Below, piece by piece: positions 8,873-20,170 of a stretch of 64,000 bases of DNA; within the stretch, counting starts at the first letter, position 1, and every line of letters begins with the position of its first letter. Position numbers and translations under genes: made by a program. The DNA is from Blepharisma japonicum (Eukaryota; Ciliophora; Heterotrichea; Heterotrichida; Blepharismidae): contig CATKHK010000001.1 in the NCBI GenBank assembly GCA_949751835.1, positions 186,001 to 250,000 on the forward strand, read 5' to 3'. The notes beneath the pieces were generated by a model that ran no database searches, was not told where the DNA came from, and worked only from the letters and a program-made list of their open reading frames with translations.

Positions 8873-10951
8873 TTAAGCTTTACTGCCCTTAATCTTTTTA
8901 AGGATAGGCAGCCATTCAGGCTTTGAATAGACTGTAGGATCACTTTCGACATAGCTGACAATTTTAGCATAAGCTTGGCCATCAGCTTCCCCAATTACAG
9001 AACCTAAAAATTTGTCAGGAACTGTGATTGCATCAATAACTTTAATACTGATATCTCTTAATTCTTGGCATAAAAAGAGTTCTGTGTCTCTAATTATTTT
9101 TGCTTGTGCAGCATTAAAAGCATGCTCTAAATAGATGCCTAGCTGTTTTTCAATTCTTTCGACGACGTATAAGTAAAAAATGTTTTTCACGACATTTCCA
9201 GTCTTTTCACATTTTTCAGCTAAAGCTTCTACTAATTTCCATAGCTGTTTCGACATGATGTACTCTCCATAAGCCTTTCCTATTTCTTGTATGTAATGGA
9301 CTTGAGTGTTATTCCACACATCCATCACATCAGAATAAATTGCTGCGTTATCCCTCAACGCTACAAGGCTTTGATTTATTACATAATTTACCTTATACTC
9401 CATAAGTTCAATCAAAAATTTTTGGTTTAAAAGAGTTTCTCTGTTCTCAAAGTGAGCTTTATAAGCTTTTAGATGCTCAAAGTCTACATCTAAATATAAT
9501 AAATTTGGATTTTTTATTTTTTCACCTTTGAAAGTGTGCTGGACTTGCTTAAGGACAACTTTTCCGCATTGCTGCAATAAAATGATGTTGTCGCCTTCCC
9601 AAGTGGGATGGCAGTCCTGCTCATTTCTGATGTTTCCTAAAGCAGAGCATGCCAAAAACCCGTGACCTCCACAAGTTTCTCTGCAGTCTTGGACCGCAGA
9701 AGTCGCATAAATGCTTCCTAAGCTTTTCAAGCACGAAAGAATTGCATGGTATTCGTTTAATTCGTTGCATTCAGGGTCTACCTCTGCTTTAGCTTTGACT
9801 GGGACATAGAGCTCCATGACGTACATCATCCCAGCTCTGATTGCAAATAATTTGGCTAAATGAGGAAGCAGTCTGGACTGGTGGATTTGATAGTCAAGAA
9901 GCGAGGTTTCTGGGCTGTCTTTTTTGCCAAATTGTTTTCTTAGAGCTCCATAACGAAGGGCAATGGTGAGGGCTTTTCTCATATGGATTTCGCAGCCTCC
10001 AATAACACTGATTCTGCCTCTGATAATTCCTGAAATGATAATCCCGAGCCTCTTTTCTTTACTTTTAACTGAACTTTTGAATTTTCCGTCAGGAGAAATA
10101 GAGCTGAGCTTGTCAAGTAAGGTATCATAAGGGACTCTATAGTCTTTGAAGATCAAAAATCCATTATCGATGCCATTTAGTGCTATTTTTAGCCCACAAT
10201 CCCCAATGGTGACTCCAGGCATAGGTTCGTGAGTTTCGTTATCCCTGATTTTGATAGCAAAAACATGAACTCCTCTATCTACAGAATCCACGATGAGTCT
10301 GGCAAATAGAGCAGTCATATTTGAGGTCTTTCCAACGCCACCGACAATCCATTTTGCTGAAGTCGCAGTGGGGGTATTTATAATAAACTCTCTTGTAGAG
10401 TGATCATAAGTGGCTGTAGTCTCCACATTTGGAACATTTGACCCATGCCCCATTTCGGTCATTGAGATAGAGCCAACGTCTTTCATATCGAAAACTCTTT
10501 CTACTAATGGAATGTGCTTAGCAGTCCCAACTGATCTGATGGTATCTGCATAAAGGAACAAGGTCACACTCAGCTTTGTTGATATTGCTAGATCATACTC
10601 TCCACAGCAGTGGAAAAGCTGAGCAATTCTATGTGGATCTTCAAGATCTTTTTGCAGGTTAATCCCATATCGAAAATACAGTGCTGCGATTTGCTCAAGA
10701 CATCTCAGTCTTCTGGCTTCTAAAGGTAAATCGATATCATTGTATTTGTTGAATAAAGGACTTTCAAGCATCATATTTCGTATGCGTACCATAGAGTGCG
10801 ACCAGTTTGCAAAGTAAGTGTGGAAAAGAAGATCTGAGTTGATGTTTTCAGTTCTTTCACGGTATTTGGTTAGAGAATCATCAAAAGGAAGAGTGGGAAA
10901 TCTTGAGAGCAGGTGAGAATTAATAAGATTTAAGCGTCTCTGCTCTTTCAT
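8873..10951 (-). CDS. ACOX: Peroxisomal acyl-CoA oxidase
   Basis: A 692-residue FAD enzyme for the first step of peroxisomal fatty-acid beta-oxidation, making enoyl-CoA and hydrogen peroxide. Family motifs are clear: MTEMGHGSNV in the acyl-CoA dehydrogenase middle domain, RETCGGHGF, and PTWEGDNIILLQQ near the FAD site. Length is close to the usual 650-700. The last three residues are SKA, a weak variant of the peroxisomal targeting signal SKL. It is convergent with the MAK-type kinase, with about 110 bp between their stops. No intron or TGA is present. Confidence 0.93.
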   Translation of the reverse strand: MKEQRRLNLINSHLLSRFPTLPFDDSLTKYRERTENINSDLLFHTYFANWSHSMVRIRNMMLESPLFNKYNDIDLPLEARRLRCLEQIAALYFRYGINLQKDLEDPHRIAQLFHCCGEYDLAISTKLSVTLFLYADTIRSVGTAKHIPLVERVFDMKDVGSISMTEMGHGSNVPNVETTATYDHSTREFIINTPTATSAKWIVGGVGKTSNMTALFARLIVDSVDRGVHVFAIKIRDNETHEPMPGVTIGDCGLKIALNGIDNGFLIFKDYRVPYDTLLDKLSSISPDGKFKSSVKSKEKRLGIIISGIIRGRISVIGGCEIHMRKALTIALRYGALRKQFGKKDSPETSLLDYQIHQSRLLPHLAKLFAIRAGMMYVMELYVPVKAKAEVDPECNELNEYHAILSCLKSLGSIYATSAVQDCRETCGGHGFLACSALGNIRNEQDCHPTWEGDNIILLQQCGKVVLKQVQHTFKGEKIKNPNLLYLDVDFEHLKAYKAHFENRETLLNQKFLIELMEYKVNYVINQSLVALRDNAAIYSDVMDVWNNTQVHYIQEIGKAYGEYIMSKQLWKLVEALAEKCEKTGNVVKNIFYLYVVERIEKQLGIYLEHAFNAAQAKIIRDTELFLCQELRDISIKVIDAITVPDKFLGSVIGEADGQAYAKIVSYVESDPTVYSKPEWLPILKKIKGSKA

Positions 10952-11111
10952 TTTTATAAAAAATTCGCCTAAATTGTGACGCCTAAATATGATGACGTTT
11001 TAATTAGAGAAAAATGGATTTAAATAAGATCGGAAATTTGCTGACATATTTGCTTAAAATACGAACTATTTGCTAACTGCCTCAGCTATTAAAAAGAAAT
11101 ATTTCTGCTTA

Positions 11112-12908
11112 TTAATTTATTTTTCTATGTAATTCTGCTAAAGGATACATCACTTTTTCATCCAAATCGAATCTAAATGCAGTATAATTTTTGGAAAAAT
11201 AAACATTTCTTCCAAGGACAAGAGTATTGCCTGGATTTCACCAGTCATCTTCAGGAAGCGCAACAGAGTCTTTGATTGCTCCTTTGACAGGATCAATAAA
11301 TGTTGCCTGCTTATTTTGGAAGATAATAATTTGGTCATGAGTTGAAGCAATTAAGCATCTTCCAACAGTTGGCAGCCTAATTTTTAGCATGGTGAATGTG
11401 TTATTAGAAGCAAAGTACTTTTCAATTGAGTCAGTGCCCTGTCCTCCTCCAATATAAATATATCCTTTATACACACACGCAGCTGGAGCAACTCTTGGGA
11501 TATTTAAGTTTCCAAGGATTTGCCAAACTTTGTCTGCCAAATTAAGTTTTTCACATTCTCTTAAGCTTCCATTTCCTTGCCCTCCAAACACATAAATTGT
11601 GTCATTTAAGCACAAAGTTGCGTGATTATATCTTCCAATTTTCATGGGAGGACCTAAATTGATATCAGACGTGGTGACATTATAAATTCATGTTGTTTTT
11701 TTAGCGGTAGACTGAAATCCTCCAGTACAATAAAGCATATTATTTGAAGCCAGAACCCAGCCTACTCCTTCTAAGCAAGCTTCTCTCTTTGGAATAGGCA
11801 GTTTTTCAACTTCATCAGTTGCTGGGTTATAAGTAGCTACAGCTTGAACTTCAGGGACTAAACAATATAACAATGCAGGTAGTTTAATTTTTGTAGCTGC
11901 CATAGTCTTAAAATCGTTTCTTGACACTTTTAGTCTTTGTGCTGCAACACGAGATCTATGACTAGAAAAGTCACTAAATGAGGCATTTAAGCTTGTGTTG
12001 GTTGATGATCTTTCTGTATAAGATCCATAATCTATCTCTTCTGGACTGTCAAAAGTCGGCATAGTGGTAATTGTTTTTGTATTATTCCCCAGCTTCTTTA
12101 CAGGGAAGCGAGGAGTTATATCATTTTTTGCCATAGGTGTTTTTGAGCCTCCTGCGTTAACTCTTCCAATTTTCGACACAGGAGTCTGCTGAGCAGATAG
12201 ACTAGGGTTATCTATATCATTTTCGCTTATAGAAAGCGATATATGGTACTTTTTATTCGATCTTGGTTTCAAAGAAGACTCTTGAGTTTTTTCGCCGATT
12301 GGGTTAAACTTTATATCGAAAAGGAAATTCTTTTCTATTAAAGGTTTTAAGTTCAAATCAGTGAAATCAATTTGTTTTGTAATAAGCTCGAAAGCTTCCA
12401 CTTGCTCTATTGTAGAGAATTGAGAGAAATATCGAGTTACTTCGTCAAAATTGAAATTCGCTTTTTTAATTTCGTCGAGCTCGACTTGCATTTTGGCTTT
12501 GACTTGGCTGCATTGATTGATGATCCTCTTTGTGATATCTTCAGAAGTAGCTAATAACTCTGCTTCAATTATTTTTACGAACTCCGTAATAAATTGGATT
12601 GAGAGGTTTTGGAAATCGTCAATTATTTTTAATTCTTTTTCAAACTTTTCTTGAATTGCAACATAAATATTGTGCTTTTGGGAAAGGCTTGCTATAATTT
12701 GTGATTCCTCAGCTTGAACCTTCTCATAATTCACTGCTAGAACTGTTGTCAACTGACTTTGGCTTAAAGGAACAGGTTTATGCATGCTGGAAGGGTCAGA
12801 GATGAGATGTCTTCCTATGCAGGAACTGCACAGTACTACTTTTTTACAGAAACACACAAGTTCGGCTTCATTTGTTTTACAAAGCTGGCACAACTTATCT
12901 GCGAACAT
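11112..12908 (-). CDS. B-box zinc finger and Kelch-repeat protein
   Basis: A 598-residue protein. The N-terminus has a B-box-like zinc site (CQLCK...CFC...CSSC...H). A helical stretch of about residues 50-190 resembles the coiled coil after a B-box. A Ser/Thr-rich linker follows, then a C-terminal half with Kelch blades (MLYCTGGF, TIYVFGGQG, YIYIGGGQG). The order resembles a TRIM protein without the RING, with Kelch replacing the usual C-terminal domain. Two in-frame TGA codons (11688 and 11238) read as Trp join three frames; the stop is TAA at 11112-11114. The first true ATG is at 12908. A role as ubiquitin-pathway adaptor is only a guess. Confidence 0.82.
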
Positions 12909-13211
12909 CAATTAATTTATACGTCTAAAGGAAAAAATGGATAATTAATTATACAAATTCGTTTTAAAATCTTTAAAAAATTATCTTAATAAATTAAATC
13001 TAGTTGAAGGGATACTGAACGCACGATCTGATGAAACTTATTGATTATAAAGTTACTTAAATATATATTTTAATAAGGCATTTAAAATGAATTGATTAGA
13101 ATTGTATTATTCAGAAAAAATAAATAAATAAAATTTTAAACTTGCTAATATTTAAGGAATTTTACTATAATCACTATGATTTATTTTAAGAAATTGAAAA
13201 TTTATATAAAT
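12909..13211. other. Intergenic region between divergent genes
   Basis: About 300 bp of AT-rich DNA lie between the B-box/Kelch and RING genes. Apart from an alternative upstream RING start at 13176, I see nothing in it. Confidence 0.4.
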
Positions 13212-13616
13212 ATGAAGTATATAGTAACTCGTTTTAAAAAGAGAGCTCAAACTTGTAGTATCTGCCTCAATCCAATAGAATTCCAAGGTAAAGTTGATGC
13301 CTGCCAGCACACATATTGCTATGACTGCATATTACGTTGGTCTGAAGTAATTTTTACTTAGATTGAAAACACATGCCCTGTTTGCAAAACAAGATTTTCG
13401 TTTGTATCATTAATACCTCATAGACTTAATTACAGAATAACAAGAAACAGAAAAAATCAAATAAAAATAAAACAAGCAAGCCAGCATATGAATTACACTC
13501 ATGAAACTTTAAACACTACTATAAGGCATGCTCAAGAAAGCATTAATCAAGAATATAGAATACTGCTTAGAGAATTGTATGATTTCTATAGAAAAAAGAG
13601 GCGATATAGATATTAG
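13212..13616 (+). CDS. Small RING-finger protein, probable E3 ubiquitin ligase
   Basis: A 129-residue protein with a C3HC4-type RING: CSIC, then CQHTYCYDC, then CPVC after the intron. RING domains of this type recruit an E2 and promote ubiquitin transfer. The C-terminal 70 residues are Lys/Arg/Gln-rich and helical, ending RRYRY. A 15-nt intron (13347-13361) with an in-frame TAG separates the last Cys pair from the rest; without splicing the RING would be truncated. Another in-frame ATG at 13176 would add 12 residues. Confidence 0.85.
13347..13361 (+). other. 15-nt intron in RING gene
   Basis: Sequence gtaatttttacttag, phase 0, A at position 10. Its removal joins RWSE to IENTCPVCK and completes the RING. 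Confidence 0.9.
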
Positions 13617-14074
13617 AGATCTTCGACACTTAGTTCTTTCTCTCATAGAGTAGCACTAATTAATTTTTTAAATTTTTCAATCAAAATATTGAGAAATAAT
13701 ATAAAATAACCTAAAGTTATAATTATAGTAATTAATTAGAAGTTTCTATATGAAAATAAAATAAAGAAAAGCTCTTTAAGAAAGTGCTAATTTAACTTAT
13801 AATTTAATGTATTCTAGTCTATACTAATATATCCAAATAATTGTTTTCAAGGTTTGCTAAATAATGATATTTCAAATAAAGGCTTGCTAAATAATGATAA
13901 GTCAAATAGTGTCATATTTCATTTTAAATTTATTTGAATGCATAGCAGACTATTATATTTACAAGAGCAGCTCGTAGAATTATAGCATATTAATACTTCA
14001 TTTGCTTTTCTTAATTTTCCTTATAAATGCATTGATATATTTTTAAAAATTCTTTATAGTATTTGCGCTCGAAA
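13617..14074. other. Intergenic region between convergent genes
   Basis: Apart from a two-copy 30-bp repeat, this 458-bp AT-rich stretch shows no gene. Confidence 0.4.
13851..13910. repeat. Two-copy tandem 30-bp repeat
   Basis: Units 13851-13880 and 13881-13910 share ttgctaaataatgata and most other positions. It lies between the convergent RING and ADP-ribosylglycohydrolase genes; no function is evident. Confidence 0.75.
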
Positions 14075-15211
14075 TTAGGTAGTATTCTTTACCAGCCCAA
14101 CAATTCTTAATGATCCTGGTGCATTCATATACAGTGCTTCAACTTGCGACTCGACCGCAGTTTGATCTAAAAACCATGGTCTCTCAATACCTCTATTCAA
14201 TGTCAAAAAGTCATAGCTTTGGACTTTATTTTTCCATTCCTGAGGTAGATTATGATACCCTTCAGCTGCTCCTATCAGCCCTCCAACTATGCATGCATTT
14301 GTATCTGTATCACCTCCGATCCTAAGTGTTTCAGATACAGCTGTATGAAAACTGCTTCCATTCTTCAAGTGCCTAAAAGCATGATCAAACGCAATCTTAG
14401 CTCATCCAATATTAGGATTCCCTGGCATAGGCTCAGATCTTTCGATATCCTCAAACCACTGCTTTACCACTGGCAAAGTTGCTATATTTTTTGCATCATC
14501 ATAAGCTTTTTCTCTATTTCCATGACTATTAATCAAACTTACAATAGCTTTCACATAGCAAACTTCTGCATCTTGAATTGTTTCATTAGAATGAGTCATC
14601 GAGCACTCAGCTTTAACAGCGTCTCTTATTTCCTCATCACTTAGATTTCTACAAAAAACCGCTAATGGCGTACATCTCATAAAGCTTCCGTTACTTTCAG
14701 AGGATTTATTGTGTTTTTCTGCACTTTCAATGCAGTATTGGGCTCTTGGAGATTTGTCATAAAAAGGTGAAAATGCAGCAACAACTGTATTTCCTTGATC
14801 AGGAGGATGGCTTAAAATCCAGAGCCTATAAAATCTTGCAATATAATCGAGGTTTAAGGTACCTCGGCCTTCACAAAGGCCATTAAGTAGGCACATAGCA
14901 AGTTCAGAGTCATCAGTTACTTGTCCAGGTCCAAGATGTAAAATTCCTCCTCCTTGCATTTCCAGGGTTTGAGATAAAAGTTCATCTGTGATGTGGTTAT
15001 TAAATTCAATTGCTGCACCTAAGGAGTCGCCTATAAATGCACCGATTATACTTCCTAAGCACAAGTTAAATTTGCTATCAGAATCCACCAGTCGAAGTGG
15101 TGGAATATTATCTAAATCGTCTTCAAAAATCTGAGCAGCAGCTTTAGCTTTTAAAAAGTCTTCATGATAGTTGCCTTTATTTGAATCTCCAAAGATCCTA
15201 TGTGGCTCCAT
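14075..15211 (-). CDS. ADP-ribosylglycohydrolase family protein, copy A
   Basis: A 378-residue ARH-fold hydrolase. Family members remove ADP-ribose from proteins or cleave related glycosidic bonds using two Mg ions. GAFIGDSLGAAIEF is the N-terminal signature, VTDDSELAM supplies the first metal-binding acids, and GGDTDTNACIVGGLIGA the second set. TGA at 14402 is read as Trp in NIGWAKIAFDHA; it aligns with a TGA in the next gene. Copy B lies only about 85 bp upstream on the same strand, so this is a tandem pair. Which ARH class it belongs to, and its substrate, are not decided by these motifs. Confidence 0.9.
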
Positions 15212-15295
15212 CTATTTGAAATAGATTAAAACAGAAAAGAAATGAAATGTTCCTTATTGTTTTTAGCATTAATAATTCATTAAAGTTTTAAATGC

Positions 15296-16555
15296 TTAAT
15301 TATTGGAATTATAATAATCTTCAGAAATTATTTCCAAACTAGATGGAGATATCGAAAATAAGTGCTTCACTTGCTCCTCTACTTCAATTTGGTTTAAAAA
15401 TGGAGGTCTGCTTATTCCTAGATTATCGCGTCTAAATGAATACTTCATTACTTTATCTTTCCACATTTTAGGTAATTCTTTAAAACCTACAGCAGCTCCA
15501 ATAAGTCCTCCAACAATAGCTGCATTTGTATCAGTGTCTCCCCCTAACTTCAGTGTCTCTGACATCGCTGTTTCAAAATTGCTATTTTTTATCAGATGCC
15601 TAAATGCGTGATCAAATGCTATTTTTACTCATCCAATATTAGGGCTGCCCTTCATCCTTGTTTTCCCTTCAACACCTTCGAATCATTCTAAAGTATTAGG
15701 TCTTGATGCCATTTTCTTTGCTTCCTTATATGCTCTATCTCTATCGCCTGGATATCTTAATAGGCTGACAATTGCTTTGATATAGCAAACTTGAGCATCT
15801 TGGACATCTAGGTTTGGATGAGTCATCGAGCACTCAGCTGTAACAGCTTGTCTAATTTCTTGATCACTTAGATTTCTACAAAAAACAGCCATAGGTGTGC
15901 ATCTCATAAAACTCCCATTGCTTTGAGAATTCTGATTATAACTATATGCACTCTCAATACAAAGTTTGGCTATTGGGTCTGAATTTCTATAAACTCCTAG
16001 TGCACAAGAAGTTGTATGACCAATATCAAAAGGATTTGAACAGATTCATAATTTATAGTATTTTGCAATATAATCAAGATTTAATTTTCCATTTCCTTCA
16101 CATAGACCTCTTAGCATGCACATTGCTAACTCAGAATCATCTGTTACTTGGCCTGGGCCCAATCGAAATGGCCCTCCTCCCTCCATCTCTAGAGTCTCAT
16201 TTAAGAGCTTCTTATTTATATGGTTTCTGAACTCAATATGTGAACCTAAGGCATCCCCTATGAAAGCACCAAATACGCTTCCTAAGGCAAGATCTAATTG
16301 AGAATCATCTGGAGGTTGTTTGCAAGATTCATCTTGATTTTTAGACTCTGTATTTGAATTTCCCTCAATAAAAGCAGGCTGCAATTGAGGATCACTTTGA
16401 ATATGTTGATAAGATTCATCTTCTATTTTAGCTTCCTCATTTATGATACTTTTAGGGTTTCCTAGCTCGTTTTGGTGGGTATTACTTTTGTGATCAGTCT
16501 CATCATTAATAAAATTGTTTGCTTGGTCTCTATTTTGGAATTCTTCAGACTCCAT
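15296..16555 (-). CDS. ADP-ribosylglycohydrolase family protein, copy B
   Basis: A 419-residue paralogue of the downstream ARH gene. The catalytic fold is complete: GAFIGDALGSHIEF, VTDDSELAM and GGDTDTNAAIVGGLIGA. It differs by an N-terminal extension of about 80 residues, acidic and rich in Asn, Gln and Ser, probably disordered. Three TGA codons (16046, 15683 and one near 15628) read as Trp join what would otherwise be separate frames; the last lies in NIGWVKIAFDHA, matching copy A. Divergence from A is considerable, so the duplication is not recent. Confidence 0.9.
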
Positions 16556-17248
16556 CTATAATTTACTTATCATTCTATATTTTAATAGATAATCAAAAAT
16601 ATATGCAGAAAAAGATATGGTTAGTAAAATTATCTCATATAGTTATCTATTGCATTTACTCTATTTAATTTACATTATAATTATTTTTCCATCAGCTTCA
16701 TCAAATGATTTTCACATGACCAAGCTTTAATAAAGAACAATGCCAGATTTACCTAGGAATAATTCAGTCAAAAATAATAGGAAGTTACAATAATATCTAA
16801 TGTTCTAAAGCAAAGTTCTCCTGGATTATTATTTAAGTATTCTGCTAAAGAAAAATTAGTTATTAAAAGAATAATTATCACATTTCATTTTAATCTTCTT
16901 AATATATTTGCATCACTAATAGCAATTCATTTATAGCTATATGAAAAGCTTAGCCTAAATCTATACGATGTGCTTTGCATGAGATTAATTAAAATTTTTT
17001 CAAGCTATTTACTGATTAATTTCCAAATGATTTACTATATATTTAATATTGACTTTTTATTTTTATTTTAATTCTATTTCGATAAATTCTTCTAAGATAA
17101 ATTTAAAAAGAGCTATAATTAGCTTTCTTCCTGCATTAATATGCCTAAAATATAAATCTTTATCATTTTTGATTATAGTTAATTATATAAAGCTTTTATA
17201 GTTTTCATACTAAGCCTTACTGAATATATTTAATATTTACTCTTCCCA
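16556..17248. other. Intergenic region between divergent genes
   Basis: About 690 bp of very AT-rich DNA with no frame I can support. It must contain the promoters of ARH copy B and of the PEX4-type gene. Confidence 0.4.
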
Positions 17249-17704
17249 ATGGCAACAAGAACACGACTTCTTAGAGAACTCAAAGGGAAAACAGAAGAAT
17301 TTTCTTTAAACAACGTAGGCGACGATTTAATGATATGGCAAGCTATAATCCAAGGCCCTTCAGATTCTCCATACGCTGATGGGAAATTTACTATTGAATT
17401 TAGAGTTCCAGAAAATTACCCATTTGCCCCACCAAAGGCACGGTTCATCACTAGAATTTTCCATCCAAATGTACATTTCGATACAGGAGATATCTGCTTA
17501 GATGTGCTTAAAAGTGACTGAAGCCCAGCATGGAGCTTGGAAGCTTTATGCCGAGCTATTGTTGCGTTGCTTTCGGCTCCTAATGCGGACTCTCCACTGA
17601 ATTGTGATGCAGGGAATATGATCCGAGCTGGGGATATGAGAGCGTATAATTCAATGGCAAGAATGTATACTATAGAATGTGCTCAAGAGAAAAATCTTAA
17701 CTAA
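17249..17704 (+). CDS. PEX4: Peroxin-4 type ubiquitin-conjugating enzyme (E2)
   Basis: A 151-residue E2. The HPN motif (FHPNVHF) precedes the active cysteine C83 in TGDICLDVLK. TGA at 17519 is residue 91, the Trp of the nearly invariant WSPAW that follows the active site, so it is strong evidence for UGA = Trp. The C-terminus (DSPLNCDAGNMIR, then MRAYNSMARMYT) closely resembles plant PEX4, which ubiquitinates the PEX5 import receptor at the peroxisome membrane with PEX22. The presence of acyl-CoA oxidase in this window agrees with functional peroxisomes. Another short E2 class is possible but less likely. Confidence 0.88.
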
Positions 17705-18306
17705 TGCTTATCTGAGATTTAAATTGTATATAAGCTATCATAAATAGATGAATATCTGTAGAAAGATTGACATGGTTAAGGGATAAAATTTCATTTAAAC
17801 TAATTATTAGCATTTTATTGGAAGTTTTTAATATTATTTTTTAAATTCATTGAGATTTATCGTTATCTGAAATGTTTAACAATGAATATTAAAATAATTT
17901 AAAATTTATTATACAAGAAATGCTATAACGTTTTTTCTTCTTACTGAATATCTCTAATTCAAAGTTTTTTATAATTTTAAAGTTTATTGATTTATTTTGT
18001 TGTTTTATCTGGTCTAATGCTGCTTATAAATTAAAACAATAAAGAGCCTTTCAAGACACTTTATACTCCTTTCCTCCAAAATTATCCAAAAACATACATT
18101 TTTTCTCCTTCACTATTCAATGTCCCTAAACAAACTATATTTGTACGATTTTTAAATCAAGCCCTCCTCTCTTCTCATTCTGTATCTAAACAAGCTTATA
18201 ATTTTAAATTTCCTAAAGATTTCATTAATTTAAATTTTTTGTCATGCCATTTTTCGATTTTATCGGACATTTTTTACATATAAAAGACTATGTAGGTTAT
18301 AATTAA
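17705..18306. other. Intergenic region
   Basis: A 600-bp AT-rich gap between two same-strand genes. The second half (18040-18250) is pyrimidine-rich on the + strand. No gene is seen. Confidence 0.4.
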
Positions 18307-18813
18307 ATGGAACCCATCATTATTAACATGATCTCAAGTAACGCTCTTCCTCATCCAAGATGCTTAAATACAGAGTGTTTACTCTTAAAATACAAATGCA
18401 ATAAGTGTAGTCACTGCTTTTCAAGCTTAGAAGACCTTTCTACTCATCAAATTGTAACTTCTGAAGCAATTCAAATTTCAAAACAGAGTGATTTGGAGGA
18501 ATACTCCGATGATAAAACATACTACAAAAGTCTACAATACACTTTCAATTGCGCGATTTGCTTAAAATCATTTGATTCAGAAAAAGGACTGAGACAACAT
18601 GTGGGAAAGAAACACCCCCGTAAATCTAAAAGTATGGTTTGCGAGACTTGTGGAAAAGGATTTTACCACAAGTATGCCCTTGAATTTCATATTAAACAAG
18701 TCCACGATAAAGTGACGAGATCTGAGTGCAAAAATTGTGGTAAGATATTTTATAACAAATACATTCTTATCAAGCACATGAAAAAGTGCGGAGTAGACAA
18801 TAACCAGCTGTAG
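18307..18813 (+). CDS. C2H2 zinc-finger protein
   Basis: A 168-residue protein with three fingers in its second half: C82-C85-H98-H103, C112-C115-H128-H133 and C141-C144-H157-C161, the last being C2HC. A fourth, incomplete finger may start at C31-C34. The fingers sit close together with short linkers, as in nucleic-acid-binding proteins. There is no other domain. A role in transcription or RNA binding is likely from the family but unproven. No TGA or intron is needed. Confidence 0.85.
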   Translation: MEPIIINMISSNALPHPRCLNTECLLLKYKCNKCSHCFSSLEDLSTHQIVTSEAIQISKQSDLEEYSDDKTYYKSLQYTFNCAICLKSFDSEKGLRQHVGKKHPRKSKSMVCETCGKGFYHKYALEFHIKQVHDKVTRSECKNCGKIFYNKYILIKHMKKCGVDNNQL

Positions 18814-18943
18814 AGCATTAAATAACTTAATTTTTTAAAATTCATGATAATTTAATGGAGAATAAAACATTGAATATCCATCATATTTTTAAGAGACATT
18901 AAAACGCCATTTTAACAGATACAATATAAATTATCCAATTCTC

Positions 18944-19891
18944 TTAAGGCTCCTCTACTTGACTCACATCAATAGAAAATGATTTTGAGCTCGCACTCAT
19001 AACACTCATGGACACTTCTTCTTCCTCTTTCATGATCTTGGTACTCCTAACACTTTTTCCTAATCTTGATCTAGCATCCATCAGCCATTTAAATGCTATT
19101 TTTCTAACGACTGATTTAGCTTCTTTATCTCTCTTGGCTTTATTTAATAAAGCTAGCTCTTCTGATACCATTTTTGCAAGAGGAGTCATAACCCTAATAT
19201 CTTTTTTCATTTTAAGTTGCCAAATATATGCACAATTGAAACAAAGAGTCTTAAATTCTTGGTTTCTTATATAGTAATCCTTCCAGTGGCTTGCTTTTAA
19301 TGGTAGTCCTTTAAATGCTTCTTTATATTCATTATAAATATCATAAAAAGATGTTAATGGGACTAACTTAAGCTGCTGATTAGACCCACATGAGTCACAA
19401 GAGCCTTGAAGTAAACTAGGATCTTCAAGCGCAGCTTTAATCATAATCATAAATCGTGCCTTATCTACCCAGTGTAACGCAATCCTAGCAGTAGATGATT
19501 CAAAATCAGGCTCATGAGGAGGAGTTTTCGGAGGGTCTGATTTTTCTGATATATCATCTCTATACCGTTTCGGCCTATTGCAAGGTAAAGCTTGCATTTG
19601 GTCAACTCTGTCTTCAATAACTTTTCTTTTAAGCTCCTCAGCTGTATGATAATCAAATAATTCTTTATATTTCTCCATAAGATACTGCTGACATTGATAA
19701 TTGTCCTCTACAATATCCGGCAAATGCACTATTAGCCACTCTTTATTTTTTCTTAAAAACTTCGATTTAAATATCCCAGTCTGTATTTTATGCACAAGAG
19801 CATTTTCTTCCATATAATCATCAATTAAATTTACAATAGCTTCTTCTTCGTCATCCTGCGGAATGTCTTCTGTGAATATTTTATGCCCCAT
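18944..19891 (-). CDS. Unassigned protein with CxxC...CxxC site
   Basis: A 315-residue soluble protein I do not recognise. An acidic N-terminus (DDEEEAIVNLIDDYM) leads into a helical region. The centre has two Cys pairs, C165/C168 (CDSC) and C217/C220 (CFNC), about 50 residues apart, which probably bind one zinc. The tail is basic then Ser-rich (MSVMSASSKSFS). Several Trp and aromatic residues between the Cys pairs suggest a folded domain. No membrane segment or targeting signal is seen. Confidence 0.7.
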   Translation of the reverse strand: MGHKIFTEDIPQDDEEEAIVNLIDDYMEENALVHKIQTGIFKSKFLRKNKEWLIVHLPDIVEDNYQCQQYLMEKYKELFDYHTAEELKRKVIEDRVDQMQALPCNRPKRYRDDISEKSDPPKTPPHEPDFESSTARIALHWVDKARFMIMIKAALEDPSLLQGSCDSCGSNQQLKLVPLTSFYDIYNEYKEAFKGLPLKASHWKDYYIRNQEFKTLCFNCAYIWQLKMKKDIRVMTPLAKMVSEELALLNKAKRDKEAKSVVRKIAFKWLMDARSRLGKSVRSTKIMKEEEEVSMSVMSASSKSFSIDVSQVEEP

Positions 19892-20170
19892 TGGTCTTCA
19901 TAATTGTATAAACCTCGTGAATTTCGCAAGAAAAATAGCAGAATATTTTTGGATTATGATTTGTATAAGGAAAAACAGCCATAAAATTGGGTCATTAAAC
20001 GGGTTAAAGTTATTTCTCAAATAAATGGTGATACCAAATGACATGAATATTATTCCTCATGAGGCAATAGTAATAGAAAAATAATACTGCGAAGAATAGC
20101 ACATATTATCTATTGATCTCCAGTTGATCAATAAAGACCTATCCAACTTGATCCCATATATATGTTTCCA

